A stretch of DNA of 47,054 bases from the NCBI GenBank assembly GCA_012798835.1, contig JAAZML010000123.1, forward strand, positions 1 to 47,054, in the 5' to 3' direction. The translations under genes were made by a program, and so were the position numbers. Positions 19,079 to 28,908 of the stretch are shown here, in pieces; position 1 is the first letter of the stretch; the number at the start of each line of letters is the position of its first letter. The notes beneath the pieces were generated by a model. That model searched no databases. It worked only from the letters and a program-made list of their open reading frames with translations, and had not been told where the DNA came from. The stretch comes from Clostridium sp. (lineage in GTDB: Bacteria > Bacillota > Clostridia > Acetivibrionales > Acetivibrionaceae).

Positions 19079-19328
19079 ATTAAAGCCCTCCTTTGTAAAT
19101 ATCATAATACCATAGTTGTAAATATTATTTTATCGAATTAATGCAGTTTTTGGCAGATATCTGTGCGTTGTCTGGAAAAACTTTTAGTCTGGAGAAATGC
19201 TTTAAGTCAAAAACCGATTATACCCTTATTATTTCAGAATTTATATATAAAACAATAACGCATATCTATAGATTTATATTAATACTATATCAATTTGTTG
19301 TCAAACGGTTTGCTAGTGTTCTTTGATA

Positions 19329-20624
19329 TTATTCCAATACTGAAACACTACTAAATGCCTCGTCAAGATCATAAATTAAATCTTCCGTATCTTCAATGCC
19401 AATAGATAACCTTATCATATCCGCTGTAACCCCCGCAATAAGCCTTTCTTCCTCCGAAAGCTGTTGATGAGTTGTACTCGCAGGATGAATGACAAGGGAT
19501 TTAGCATCAGCAACATTTGCTAAAAGTGAAAACAGCCTGAGCGAATCAATAAACTGCTTCCCCGCTTCAAACCCTCCCTTTATACCGAAGGTAAATATGG
19601 AACCGCTTCCTTTTGGCATGTATTTTTGGGCTTTCGTGTAATATTTGCTACCCTCCAACGAGGGGTAGTTTACCCAATTGACCTTGGGATGCTGCTGAAG
19701 GTATTTGACTATCTTTTTTGCATTGCCTACATGTTTTTGTACCCTCAAGGAAAGGGTCTCTAATCCCTGCAATAATAAAAATGAATTAAAGGGACTTATA
19801 CACGCACCCATATCCCTTAAAAGCTGAACCCTAGCCTTTGTTATGTAAGCTAATTCGCCAAACTTTTCGGTGTATTTAATACCATGGTAAGTAGGATCAG
19901 CCTCGGTAAGCCCCGGAAACCTATCGCTTGCCCCCCAGTCGAACTTACCCGAGTCAATAATTATACCCCCTATGGAATTTCCATGCCCCCCAATAAATTT
20001 GGTGGCAGAATGGACAACTATATCCGCTCCAAATTCTATCGGTTTCACCAAATAGGGTGTGGCAAAGGTATTGTCCACTATAAGGGGTATTCCCATGTCG
20101 TGGGCTATACGGGAGATTTCTTCGATATCGGCTATGTTTATCCTAGGATTGCCTATTGTTTCGATGTATAGGGCCTTTGTTTTTTCGCTGATTGCCCTTC
20201 TAAAGTTTTCTGGATCGTCGGGTTCAACAAAAATCACTCGAACTCCAAGATTGGGAAGTGTGGAGGAAAAAAGATTGTAGGTCCCGCCATACAGTGTTCC
20301 CGCCGCTACTATCTCATCCCCGCTTTGTGCGATATTTAATACGGAGTATGTAATGGCCGCCGACCCCGATGAGACAGCAAGAGCCCCAACTCCTCCTTCT
20401 AGAGCCGCCATCCTTCTCTCGAAAACATCAGTCGTAGGGTTCATGATTCTTGTATATATGTTCCCAGATTCCTCCAGCGAAAACAAGTTTGCCGCATGCT
20501 CGGTATTTTCAAATACATATGAAGTGGTCTGGTAAATAGGTACCGCCATCGAACCTGTAGTTGGTTCCGGCTGCTGCCCTGCATGTACCTGCAATGTGTC
20601 AAATCCAAATTTTCTTTGTGCCAC
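19329..20624 (-). CDS. metY: O-acetylhomoserine aminocarboxypropyltransferase/sulfhydrylase MetY
   Basis: 431-aa PLP enzyme of the Cys/Met metabolism family. It makes homocysteine from O-acetylhomoserine and sulfide. The PLP lysine is in [13 protein letters not shown], with [14 protein letters not shown] and the C-terminal [17 protein letters not shown] substrate loop; the length is normal for MetY and longer than cystathionine gamma-synthase. It begins at GTG 20624, preceded by GGAGGAAGAATT. Single gene; together with metA it gives a direct sulfhydrylation route. No SAM riboswitch is recognised upstream. Confidence 0.95.
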   Translation of the reverse strand: MAQRKFGFDTLQVHAGQQPEPTTGSMAVPIYQTTSYVFENTEHAANLFSLEESGNIYTRIMNPTTDVFERRMAALEGGVGALAVSSGSAAITYSVLNIAQSGDEIVAAGTLYGGTYNLFSSTLPNLGVRVIFVEPDDPENFRRAISEKTKALYIETIGNPRINIADIEEISRIAHDMGIPLIVDNTFATPYLVKPIEFGADIVVHSATKFIGGHGNSIGGIIIDSGKFDWGASDRFPGLTEADPTYHGIKYTEKFGELAYITKARVQLLRDMGACISPFNSFLLLQGLETLSLRVQKHVGNAKKIVKYLQQHPKVNWVNYPSLEGSKYYTKAQKYMPKGSGSIFTFGIKGGFEAGKQFIDSLRLFSLLANVADAKSLVIHPASTTHQQLSEEERLIAGVTADMIRLSIGIEDTEDLIYDLDEAFSSVSVLE

Positions 20625-20688
20625 AATTCTTCCTCCAAAACGATATTCTAGATTTGCCTAGTAAATTATTGTATTATGGTTTTAGCTT

Positions 20689-20714
20689 AAAAAAGAGGCT
20701 GTGGCCCCTTTTTT
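20689..20714. terminator. Bidirectional hairpin terminator between metY and the CBM gene
   Basis: AAAAAAGAGGC/GCCCCTTTTTT with a TGTG loop has an A-tract on one side and a T-tract on the other. On the minus strand it ends the transcript of the upstream carbohydrate-binding protein gene. Confidence 0.85.
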
Positions 20715-20764
20715 ACATAACAAACAGCAAGATAGTAATTTATATTTTAGAAAAAATCTTTGTT

Positions 20765-21268
20765 CTAGGCTTTCTTTTTAGATTTCGCCACGGTAGCCTT
20801 TTTAGCTGTTGTTGATTTTGCCGCAGTAGTTTTTGTTGTCGCATTTTTTGATGATGAAGCGCTTTTACCTATCCTGCTTGCACTTGTCGTAGATTTCTTT
20901 TGCGTTTTTTTAGGTTTTGCTGCACTCACACTTTGGGATGCTGTCCGCCCAGGCTTCTTTTTAACCCTAAAGGAATAATTTGCCAAGGAATTATTGTCCC
21001 AATTATCACCGCCATCTTTAAATGCAATATTGAGGTCATCGGAACGGTCTATTTTAATGATAGCTTTAAAGACGTCGCTTTGTTTCTCCATTGGTATAAA
21101 CGCCTTATCCTTCCATTTCTCACCGTAACCGATATGTGCGTATACAATATCCGCCCCGCTTTTTGCAAGCAACCCGCTGTAAGAAAGGATAACCTCATCC
21201 CCGATACCCAATTGGGCTTTGGAAATTTCAACACCATTAGCCATGTACTCCTGCTTTGCTCTAGCCAT
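20765..21268 (-). CDS. Starch/glycogen-binding-like (CBM25/53-type) domain with Lys/Ser/Thr/Ala-rich tail
   Basis: 167-aa protein without signal peptide, so probably cytoplasmic. Residues about 10-100 resemble CBM25/CBM53 starch-binding modules: a beta-sandwich pattern with aromatic positions in YAHIGYGEKW and the closing GGDNWDNNSLANYSF signature. Residues about 101-167 are low complexity, nearly all Lys, Ala, Ser and Thr (KKSTTSASRIGKSASSSK, AAKSTTAKKATVAKSKKKA), like histone H1 tails and strongly basic. This could link a glucan such as glycogen to nucleic acid or another acidic polymer; that is inference. ATG 21268 follows AGAGGTGG; an in-frame GTG overlaps that site. Monocistronic. Confidence 0.75.
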   Translation of the reverse strand: MARAKQEYMANGVEISKAQLGIGDEVILSYSGLLAKSGADIVYAHIGYGEKWKDKAFIPMEKQSDVFKAIIKIDRSDDLNIAFKDGGDNWDNNSLANYSFRVKKKPGRTASQSVSAAKPKKTQKKSTTSASRIGKSASSSKNATTKTTAAKSTTAKKATVAKSKKKA

Positions 21269-21540
21269 GTAATCCACCTCTTTGTTTTGATTTTAGTAAT
21301 TTTAATATCCCCTGCAAATTGTTATCTTTATTGATTTTATATTTAGTGTTTATTAGTATATAACCCTTCTTATAGAAAACTATTTTATAATAACCCCTTA
21401 CGTCCATCACTTTTTTATTCGGTTATTCTCGTAAATACTTTAGCTTTTTAATGCTTTAATCTATTTTAATAAAAAAAACATTATCAGTCAACCTTTGAAA
21501 GCGAAGTAAAAAGGTACTTTTTAGCCGCAAAACACTGCCA

Positions 21541-22290
21541 TCAGTTTATAACATCTCTCATCTCTAACAATAAAACTTCGTTCTCTGTAAGCTCCCTGCA
21601 TTCACCTGGATTAAGTGAATTATCCAATTTGAGCTGGGCCATCTGAATTCTCTTTAAATATTTTACCTTCTTTCCGATTGCTTTAAACATTCTTTTTATC
21701 TGATGGAATTTGCCTTCAAATATTACAACCTCCACTTCCGTTAAATAATCACTGGATTTAAGAACAAAAATCTCCGAAGCAAGGGTTTTATAACCATCAT
21801 CAAGAATTATACCTTCTTGGAAAGCATTACAATCTTTAGCATTTACGATACCCTCCACCATCGCAAAATATCTTTTAGGAACACGCCTTTTGGGGGATAA
21901 AAGCTCATGTGCAAGCTGACCATTGTTTGTAAGAAGAAGAAGCCCTTCCGTATCAATATCTAATCTCCCTACCGGAAATAGCCCAAATGATTTGTACTTT
22001 TTAGGGATAATATCGATTACTGTCTTATGTTTACCGTCGTAGGTTGCCGATATTACACCCTGGGGTTTATTTAGCATCAAATATACGAATTCTTGGTATT
22101 TTAACAATTCGCCCGATACCTCGATAAGGCTATCCTTTGGATCGATATGCAACCCACTATCCGATATTATAACACCATCCACTTTTACAGCTCCATCTCT
22201 TACAAGCCTTTTTACCTCTTTTCGCGTTCCTATTCCAAGGTTTGATAAAACTTTATCTACCCTTTGCGTTTCCCTCAATACTTCACCCAC
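21541..22290 (-). CDS. RsuA/RluB-family rRNA pseudouridine synthase
   Basis: 249-aa enzyme that isomerises specific rRNA uridines. An N-terminal S4 RNA-binding domain (about 9-60: RVDKVLSNLGIGTRKEVKRL) is followed by the catalytic domain with the RsuA-family motif GRLDIDTEGLLLLTN (catalytic Asp about 107) and the EGKFHQIKRMF segment. Sequence alone does not separate small- from large-subunit targets. The start is GTG 22290, with GGAG a few bases upstream; TTG 22278 is an alternative. Lies 39 nt after the RNA methyltransferase gene on the same strand, so the two are probably co-transcribed. Confidence 0.9.
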   Translation of the reverse strand: MGEVLRETQRVDKVLSNLGIGTRKEVKRLVRDGAVKVDGVIISDSGLHIDPKDSLIEVSGELLKYQEFVYLMLNKPQGVISATYDGKHKTVIDIIPKKYKSFGLFPVGRLDIDTEGLLLLTNNGQLAHELLSPKRRVPKRYFAMVEGIVNAKDCNAFQEGIILDDGYKTLASEIFVLKSSDYLTEVEVVIFEGKFHQIKRMFKAIGKKVKYLKRIQMAQLKLDNSLNPGECRELTENEVLLLEMRDVIN

Positions 22291-22329
22291 TTTCTCCGCT
22301 TACTACCCATTATCTTTAATTGAAATATA

Positions 22330-23706
22330 TTATCCCATCTTCCGCCAGCCCTTGGGGTAAAGATTTTTTAGCATATCACCGGATTGCTTTGCCCACCCGA
22401 GGGTGTAACCATCTACCAATACCCCAGCATAACCCTTGTTTCCCTCTATAAGGAGGGTTTCTCCTTTAAGATATTTTAATAATTCCATCTTCCCAGAACA
22501 AAAATTTACAACATTTTTAATATCTTTCGCCTCCAATGCAAGAATAAAGGAATGGGAAGGCTCAAACCTTCCTTTTGTCACCCTACCTAAATACCACCCA
22601 AATTTTGATACCTTTACACCGTGGAGCTCAGGGTGTTTTATGGGCAAACAATAAAGGTTAGTACCTTTCATGCATAAATACCCATCTATATCCCTATTCA
22701 AATTCTCGTTTACAAATTTATAAAATGGCTCCAAAGCACCACTGGTCTCTGCGACACAGGCTTTTAGATACACCTTACCACCCTCCATAACAGAGGAATC
22801 TTTTTTAAGGAGAGCAACGAAATGCCCCTCACCCCTTAATCGGTGGGGCCACATCCTTGCAGTCCCAGATAATGCAGGATTATTATTCCACCATTCGGGG
22901 CGACCCGGTTGCATACCACATGACATTTTAGGTATATCCAAAAGGGTGTAATTCTTATGCATGTCCAAAAAATTTGAAATTGCGCCTTCGTTTTCCATGG
23001 GTGAAAAGGTACAAGTCGAATAAACCAAGTGCCCACCGGGTTTTAACATGACATCAACGCTATCCAAAATATCTTTTTGCATCGCATAGCACCTGTCATT
23101 TTTAAAATCATCCCAGCTCTTTACCGCCCCTTGATCCTTCCGAAACATACCCTCCCCAGAACATGGTGCGTCCACAAGGATTTTATCGAAAAAACCCTCA
23201 AATCTTTGAGCTAGCCTGTCTGGTTTTTCATTTGTAACGATGGCATTGGTTATGCCGCATAATTCAATATTTTTCACTAGAGCCTTTATCCTGTTGGAGC
23301 TTATATCATTGGCTACCAAAAGCCCTTTGCCCTGCATACCTGCCGCTATTTGTACCGTCTTTCCACCTGGAGCTGCGCAGAGATCTAGAATGTTTTCGCC
23401 GGGCTGGGCATCTATTACAGCTCCTGGAAGCATCGCACTTGGCTCTTGAATATAGTAAAGACCTGCGTGATAATAGGGGTGTCTTCCGGGATTTACCCCC
23501 TTTTCGTAATAAAATCCATCCTCTGCCCAGGGTATAGGCTCAAGTCCAAAGGGTGATATCTCTCTAAATTCATCCACCCCTATTTTAAGTGTATTAACCC
23601 TAATCCCATAAATCCTATCTTCAGCGTAGGATTTTAAAAATTCTTTGTACTCACTCTCCCCCAAAAGTCGCCGCATATTTTTTAAAAATTCTTCAGGAAG
23701 TTTCAT
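22330..23706 (-). CDS. RsmB/RsmF (NOL1/NOP2/Sun) family RNA cytosine-C5 methyltransferase
   Basis: 458-aa SAM-dependent rRNA (cytosine-5) methyltransferase. A N-terminal RNA-binding region is followed by the methyltransferase core: motif I LDLCAAPGGKT, motif IV DAPCSGEGMFRKD with the releasing Cys, and motif VI YSTCTFSPMENEG with the nucleophilic Cys. The C-terminal extension (about 300-458) has the PUA-like/RsmF layout. ATG 23706 gives the family start MKLPEEFLKNM; an ATG 11 codons upstream has no ribosome site. Co-transcribed with the pseudouridine synthase. Confidence 0.92.
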   Translation of the reverse strand: MKLPEEFLKNMRRLLGESEYKEFLKSYAEDRIYGIRVNTLKIGVDEFREISPFGLEPIPWAEDGFYYEKGVNPGRHPYYHAGLYYIQEPSAMLPGAVIDAQPGENILDLCAAPGGKTVQIAAGMQGKGLLVANDISSNRIKALVKNIELCGITNAIVTNEKPDRLAQRFEGFFDKILVDAPCSGEGMFRKDQGAVKSWDDFKNDRCYAMQKDILDSVDVMLKPGGHLVYSTCTFSPMENEGAISNFLDMHKNYTLLDIPKMSCGMQPGRPEWWNNNPALSGTARMWPHRLRGEGHFVALLKKDSSVMEGGKVYLKACVAETSGALEPFYKFVNENLNRDIDGYLCMKGTNLYCLPIKHPELHGVKVSKFGWYLGRVTKGRFEPSHSFILALEAKDIKNVVNFCSGKMELLKYLKGETLLIEGNKGYAGVLVDGYTLGWAKQSGDMLKNLYPKGWRKMG

Positions 23707-23923
23707 TTTACAACCCCAGTTTAGTTTAGTCAGTGCCATTATAACATAAATTCAAGTAATTGTAGATTATATTTCCCAAACCCAGCCAATTAGTATGCTT
23801 TTTTCTCCAACATTTTGATGTAAGGCCCTACAATCTGGCTGTGTTTCTATAACCTATGTTGTAATACTACTCATGCTGTAATGCCGCTTTAATCTAATAG
23901 CATGACGAATAGCATTTTTAAAA

Positions 23924-25852
23924 CTACTCGCTTTGCTGTTTCGTATAATTTATAAGCCCGCCGGCAAGGATTATATTCGCCTGCCTTTTGGACATTGAGA
24001 TTTTAACTTCTATGTCTTTATTCTTTGTTATATTCCTAAGCGTTATGTTCCCGCCATTTTTAATCTGTTCCTTTATGCCTTCAATTACAATTTCATCTTT
24101 TTCATCAATATCATCGTAGTCGGATTCATTCTCAAAGGTCATAGGAAGAATCCCCGAATTAATCAGGTTGGCCATATGAATCCTTGCAAAGGATTTTGCA
24201 ACAACCCCTTTTATTCCCAATTGTAGGGGTGCTAAGGCCGCATGCTCACGGCTTGAACCCTGTCCGTAATTCGAGCCGGCTATAATAAACCCACCACCGC
24301 TCTTTTTAGCCCTATTGGGGAAGTCTGGATCGCAGGGTACAAGGCAGAACTCAGCAAGATACGGTATGTTTGATCTAAAAGGCAAAAGCTTGGCGTTGGA
24401 GGGCATGATATGATCAGTTGTAATGTTATCTCCAACCTTTATCAAAGCCTCGCCTTCCACCCTATCAGACAAAACATTGTTCAAAGGGAAAGGTTTTATG
24501 TTAGGTCCCCTTATTATTTCTACATTTGCTCCTTCCGCCGCTGGAGGGATAACCATGCTATCATCGGCAATAAATTCTTTGGGCATATTAACCTTCGGTG
24601 CATCTCCCAATTGTGTTGGATCGGTAAGGACCCCCTTTATCGCACTTGCTGCAGCGGTCTCCGGACTAACAAGATAGACTTTAGCTGTCTTTGTACCGCT
24701 TCTTCCTTCAAAATTTCTATTAAATGTCCTAAGGGATACAGCATCGGTAGCAGGTGCCTGACCCATACCAATACAAGGTCCGCAGGCGCTTTCAAGTATT
24801 CTTGCCCCCGCCTCAACCATATCAGCCAATGCCCCATTCTTTGCAAGCATTGTAAGGACTTGCCTTGATCCTGGTGCAATAACAAGACTAACATCAGGGT
24901 GAACGGTATTTCCCTTTAGTATGGCCGCCACCTTCATCATATCCATATAAGACGAATTTGTGCAACTTCCAATGGCCACCTGATCAACTTTTATTTTTCC
25001 AATTTCCTTAATCTTTGCAACATTATCGGGGCTGTGAGGTTGCGCCGCCAAAGGCTCTAATTTATTGAGGTCTATCGTTAATTCTTCTTCATATAGAGCG
25101 TCGGAATCGGCTTTAAGTTCGATCCAGTCCTGTTCACGTCCTTGGGCACGAAGAAATTCCCTTGTAATATCGTCACTTGGGAAAATTGATGTCGTAGCAC
25201 CAAGCTCGGCACCCATATTGGTTATAGTTGCTCTTTCAGGAACTGTAAGGCTTTTAACACCTTCGCCTGAATATTCAATAACTTTTCCCACTCCCCCCTT
25301 GACGGACATAACCCTCAAGATTTCAAGAATTATATCCTTTGCTGCAGTCCATGGTCTCAAAGATCCCTTTAATATAACTCTGCATACCTTTGGCATCATC
25401 ATATAATATGGGCTTCCCCCCATAGCCACAGCTACATCAAGCCCACCAGCGCCAATAGCCAACATCCCTATCCCGCCACCCGTCGGTGTATGGCTGTCGG
25501 AACCTAAAAGGGTCATACCCGGAATTCCGAACCTCTCTAATTGCACCTGGTGGCAGATACCATTTCCAGGTCTTGAAAAGAATATACCGTGTTTTGAGGC
25601 AACTGATTGAATATATTTGTGATCATCTGCGTTTTCAAATCCCGCCTGAAGCGTGTTATGATCAATGTAAGCCACAGATTTTTTAGTCTTTACCCTTGGA
25701 ATTCCCATGGCTTCAAATTGAAGATATGCCATTGTTCCTGTAGAATCCTGGGTTAGGGTTTGATCTATCCCTATAGCTATTTCACTCCCCGGAATCATTT
25801 CCCCGCTTATCAAATGTTCTTTAATTATTTTTTGTGTTAGGTTTAAACCCAT
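23924..25852 (-). CDS. Aconitate hydratase
   Basis: 642-aa 4Fe-4S dehydratase that interconverts citrate and isocitrate. Cluster ligands are visible in SCTNSS and ACGPCIGMGQAP. The LGSDSHTPTGGG substrate segment and the swivel domain (SNYGQGSSREHAALAPLQLG) are intact. The length fits the shorter clostridial aconitases. ATG 25852 follows GGAGG; the frame opens 25 codons earlier without homology. It is 147 nt downstream of the citrate synthase gene on the same strand, so the two give citrate then isocitrate, the oxidative route to 2-oxoglutarate and glutamate. No isocitrate dehydrogenase is adjacent. Confidence 0.95.
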   Translation of the reverse strand: MGLNLTQKIIKEHLISGEMIPGSEIAIGIDQTLTQDSTGTMAYLQFEAMGIPRVKTKKSVAYIDHNTLQAGFENADDHKYIQSVASKHGIFFSRPGNGICHQVQLERFGIPGMTLLGSDSHTPTGGGIGMLAIGAGGLDVAVAMGGSPYYMMMPKVCRVILKGSLRPWTAAKDIILEILRVMSVKGGVGKVIEYSGEGVKSLTVPERATITNMGAELGATTSIFPSDDITREFLRAQGREQDWIELKADSDALYEEELTIDLNKLEPLAAQPHSPDNVAKIKEIGKIKVDQVAIGSCTNSSYMDMMKVAAILKGNTVHPDVSLVIAPGSRQVLTMLAKNGALADMVEAGARILESACGPCIGMGQAPATDAVSLRTFNRNFEGRSGTKTAKVYLVSPETAAASAIKGVLTDPTQLGDAPKVNMPKEFIADDSMVIPPAAEGANVEIIRGPNIKPFPLNNVLSDRVEGEALIKVGDNITTDHIMPSNAKLLPFRSNIPYLAEFCLVPCDPDFPNRAKKSGGGFIIAGSNYGQGSSREHAALAPLQLGIKGVVAKSFARIHMANLINSGILPMTFENESDYDDIDEKDEIVIEGIKEQIKNGGNITLRNITKNKDIEVKISMSKRQANIILAGGLINYTKQQSE

Positions 25853-25999
25853 TAATAATTCCTCCTTCTCTAAATATACAAATATGGACCCTTTGCTGCA
25901 GCCCATATTTAATATAATTCCTTCCAATTTATGGTATCCCCATTTTTAGACCTTCATTGTAGCTTCCCATCTAGGGATGCAATTTTGTAGGTTTTTGGA

Positions 26000-27379
26000 T
26001 TAAAGCGCCAAATCAAATATATCGGGTGCAAGTTCCCTTATAACCTCTTCTAATTCAATATCTCCTATAGCAGTGACCCTACCGCCCTCATACTGGGCAT
26101 CTACCCATTCCTTAATTTTTATAATCCTTTGATCCTTCTTATCTACACTGCGTACACCAGTAAGTCCAAAAAAGCTATTTATCCAATGGGCTATACCCGC
26201 AAGTCCCGAGAACTGGTTTATTGCCACACCAACTGGTCTATTCAAGATCTTGGTAGTATCAAATATGTTGTAAATTTCCTCATTCTTCAAAAGCCCATCC
26301 GCATGTATCCCCGCTTGGGTAATATTGAAATGCCTCCCTACAAAGGGTGTTCTGCTGGGGATATCATACCCAAGCTCCCTCTGGTAATATTCTGCGATCT
26401 CAGTTATTACAGTTGTATCCATTCCATCGGTTGTGCCCCTTAGCTGGGCATACTCTATAACCATGGCCTCTAGGGGGGTATTCCCTGTCCTTTCACCTAT
26501 GCCCAGAAGTGAACAGTTTACAGCGGAGGCACCGTAGAGCCATGCGGAAGCAGAATTGCTGACCGCTTTGTAAAAATCGTTATGACCGTGCCATTCCAAA
26601 AGTTCACTTGGAAAACCCGCATGGTGTCTTAAGCCATATATTATTCCGGGTACACTTCTTGGCAGTGCCGTCCCTGGGTATGAAACCCCATAGCCCAGTG
26701 TATCGCAGGCCCGAATTTTTATCGGAATCTTATACTCTTCCATAAGTTTGCGCAGCTCCAACGCAAAAGGCACCACAAAACTATAAAAATCTGCTCTTGT
26801 AATATCTTCAAAATGGCACCTAGGTCTTATCCCAACATCTATGGCATTTTTAATTATGCCCAAATAGTGATCCACCGCCTGTTTTCTCGTCATGTTGAGC
26901 TTTTTGAAAATATGATAATCTGAGCAACTTACCAAAATACCACTTTCTTTCATGCCCATATCTCTTGCCAGTCGGAAATCATTCTTCGTGGCCCTTATCC
27001 AACTGGTTACCTCGGGATATTCGTAACCCCTTTCCATACATTTGTAAACAGCTTCCTTATCCCTTTTACTATAAAGAAAGAATTCGGATTGACGGATTAT
27101 TCCCTTAGGACCTCCTAAACGGTGTAAAAGATCAAAAAGGTGTAAAATTTGTTCTACAGTGTAGGGGGATCTTGACTGCTGCCCATCCCTAAAAGTAGTA
27201 TCTGTTATCCAAATTTCATCGGCTGGAAACATAGGTACCTTTCTATGATTAAATGTACACTTTGGTATTTCGTCGTAATTAAAAATTTCTCGGTAAAGAT
27301 TTGGCTCGGAAACATCCTTGAGCGGATATTTGTATTTATTCTGTTCTAGTGTATTGGTTTTCTTGTTGAATTCTATCAT
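26000..27379 (-). CDS. Re-type citrate synthase (HMGL-like / isopropylmalate synthase superfamily)
   Basis: 459-aa pyruvate-carboxyltransferase-fold enzyme. The metal/catalytic motif ITDTTFRDGQQSRSP (about 57-71), the HGHNDFYKAVSN metal histidines, and GERTGNTPLEAMV are present. The length, the HFEDITRADFYSFVV segment and the position next to aconitase match the Re-citrate synthases described in Clostridium kluyveri and relatives rather than homocitrate or isopropylmalate synthase. It should condense acetyl-CoA and oxaloacetate to citrate and is expected to be oxygen-sensitive and metal-dependent. AAGGGGG precedes the ATG. Homocitrate synthase is the main alternative. Confidence 0.82.
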   Translation of the reverse strand: MIEFNKKTNTLEQNKYKYPLKDVSEPNLYREIFNYDEIPKCTFNHRKVPMFPADEIWITDTTFRDGQQSRSPYTVEQILHLFDLLHRLGGPKGIIRQSEFFLYSKRDKEAVYKCMERGYEYPEVTSWIRATKNDFRLARDMGMKESGILVSCSDYHIFKKLNMTRKQAVDHYLGIIKNAIDVGIRPRCHFEDITRADFYSFVVPFALELRKLMEEYKIPIKIRACDTLGYGVSYPGTALPRSVPGIIYGLRHHAGFPSELLEWHGHNDFYKAVSNSASAWLYGASAVNCSLLGIGERTGNTPLEAMVIEYAQLRGTTDGMDTTVITEIAEYYQRELGYDIPSRTPFVGRHFNITQAGIHADGLLKNEEIYNIFDTTKILNRPVGVAINQFSGLAGIAHWINSFFGLTGVRSVDKKDQRIIKIKEWVDAQYEGGRVTAIGDIELEEVIRELAPDIFDLAL

Positions 27380-27764
27380 CTTTTAACCCCCTTATGATAA
27401 AATGGTCTTATTTGGTGCACGGAGCCAACGGTTGTTTTAGAATTTTGCTTTATCCCGAAGCAGGTTACTTTTTTCCGTTCCCGTCGTGATAAAAACCTTT
27501 ATTATATCCTGTATTATGATCGAGGTGTTTGCGATATCTGAATTTTCAATATTACAACCCAATAAACCAAAGATGTATTTGCGAACACAGTAATATACAT
27601 TCCACTTTTAATGTAAATAGTTTCACAACACAATTGACTTACATTAGATATACTTATATTTAGGTATAATTGTATACACTGCTATAGTGGCTGTCAATAT
27701 ATTTTTAAAAGCGAAATAAATTCGCAACAATAAGCATCTCCAGTTTCCCCATAATCACAAACCT
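27380..27764 (-). promoter_or_regulatory. Promoter and ~280-nt leader of the citrate synthase-aconitase genes
   Basis: On the minus strand TTGACA (27697-27692) and TACAAT (27674-27669) with a 17-nt spacer form a near-consensus promoter. The predicted start near 27662 leaves about 280 nt before the ATG at 27379. No ORF or riboswitch that I recognise lies in it. Possible pairing: GAACGG with CCGTTGG across a ~40-nt domain near 27420-27480, plus AT-rich arms. Nothing resembling a T-box (no GGTGGNACCGCG-like element) was seen. Confidence 0.5.
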
Positions 27765-28868
27765 TTAATCAAAAGTTACCTTCCCAAATCCCCCAAAATC
27801 TTCCTCCATCTGGTGGTACAATTCTTTTCCAAGGAGAAAGCTATAAATTTCATCAGCTTTTTCATCGGGCTCTATATCTTCGAAACTTCCGGGAAATAGC
27901 ACTTTGCCCATGTAATAGGCATTGGCTATAGCCGTATCAATGTTGGTATGATAATAATTGAAGGGCAATTGCAGGTATAGCTTTCCATTTTTAAACGCCG
28001 AAAGGATATTATAATAGCCCGGATTTTTATTATAGTCTGCCCTTACTATACCCATTCCTCCTGCATCAATAAATATTACATCCGGATCCCATTGTATTAT
28101 TTTTTCTTTGTCTATCATAATTGAGCCCGCCCTTCCTATTTCATCCGCTACATTCTTTGCATTTATTGCATTAAATAATGCATAATTTCCATAGGTGCTG
28201 TCAATTCCATGGGCACCCCGCATGCTAAGGGCTCCTATATATGCACTTGGTCGCTCCTCACTGGCTATATTTTGGGTTCTGGTCCTTAATTCCATTTCGC
28301 AATCCTTCATATAATCAATAATCTTTTTGGCTCTTTTATCCCTGTTAATCGCCTTTCCAATGACTTCTATGGAGTTATATATCTGCGGATCGAAAACAGG
28401 TGTCTCCCCATAACTGATAGCAATAACAGGTATACCAGTTTTAGCCTCCAATCTGTCGGCGGAGTGCGTATCGGTGGCATAAGTGCTAAATATGATGTCC
28501 GGTGCAACAGCAATGATCTTTTCAGGATCGGGAAAATTGTTGGGCCCACCTTGGCCTACCACTGGAAGTTGCTTTAGAGATGGGTTTGCCAACATATAGG
28601 GTTTTCCTGTAGAATCACCTTTATCTATCTGCTCAATCCCGACCACCGTATCTATTTCACCAAAATAACAACATAGCCTTAGTGCCCCCGGACCAACAGC
28701 CACTATACGCTTAACTTGCGGATCAATCTCAACACACCTTCCCAAAGCATCGTTTATAGTAATCTTATCATCACCCGGCTCCACTTGGGGTCTATTTAAG
28801 CAGCCAGTCAAAATAAAAATCGTAGAAATAAAAATCAAGGCCCTTTTAAAAGGTATTCTAAAGTCCAT
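27765..28868 (-). CDS. Siderophore/cobalamin-type ABC transporter substrate-binding lipoprotein
   Basis: 367-aa cluster A-II binding protein of the BtuF/FepB type. The lipoprotein signal peptide ends FILTG-C23. The periplasmic-binding fold has the usual bilobed layout with RIVAVGPGALRLCCYFG and PDIIFSTYATDT in the first lobe and DPDVIFIDAGGMG in the second. The ligand may be an iron chelate, corrinoid or other metal complex; sequence does not decide. ATG 28868 follows GGAGGAGAG. The cognate permease and ATPase are probably the minus-strand pair at 30.2-32.0 kb, because both units carry the same leader hairpin. The two genes of another transporter lie between them. Confidence 0.85.
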   Translation of the reverse strand: MDFRIPFKRALIFISTIFILTGCLNRPQVEPGDDKITINDALGRCVEIDPQVKRIVAVGPGALRLCCYFGEIDTVVGIEQIDKGDSTGKPYMLANPSLKQLPVVGQGGPNNFPDPEKIIAVAPDIIFSTYATDTHSADRLEAKTGIPVIAISYGETPVFDPQIYNSIEVIGKAINRDKRAKKIIDYMKDCEMELRTRTQNIASEERPSAYIGALSMRGAHGIDSTYGNYALFNAINAKNVADEIGRAGSIMIDKEKIIQWDPDVIFIDAGGMGIVRADYNKNPGYYNILSAFKNGKLYLQLPFNYYHTNIDTAIANAYYMGKVLFPGSFEDIEPDEKADEIYSFLLGKELYHQMEEDFGGFGKVTFD

Positions 28869-28908
28869 AATCAACTCTCCTCCAACATTTATAATAATCC
28901 AAAAAAAT

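Noticed and set aside
19141-19326. 61-codon open frame in the intergenic region between metY and the response regulator
   Set aside because: No ribosome site, AT-rich composition like non-coding DNA and no recognisable protein; not called as a gene.
24410-24868. 152-codon open frame opposite aconitase
   Set aside because: Aconitase motifs are intact on the minus strand throughout; this frame has no recognisable protein features.
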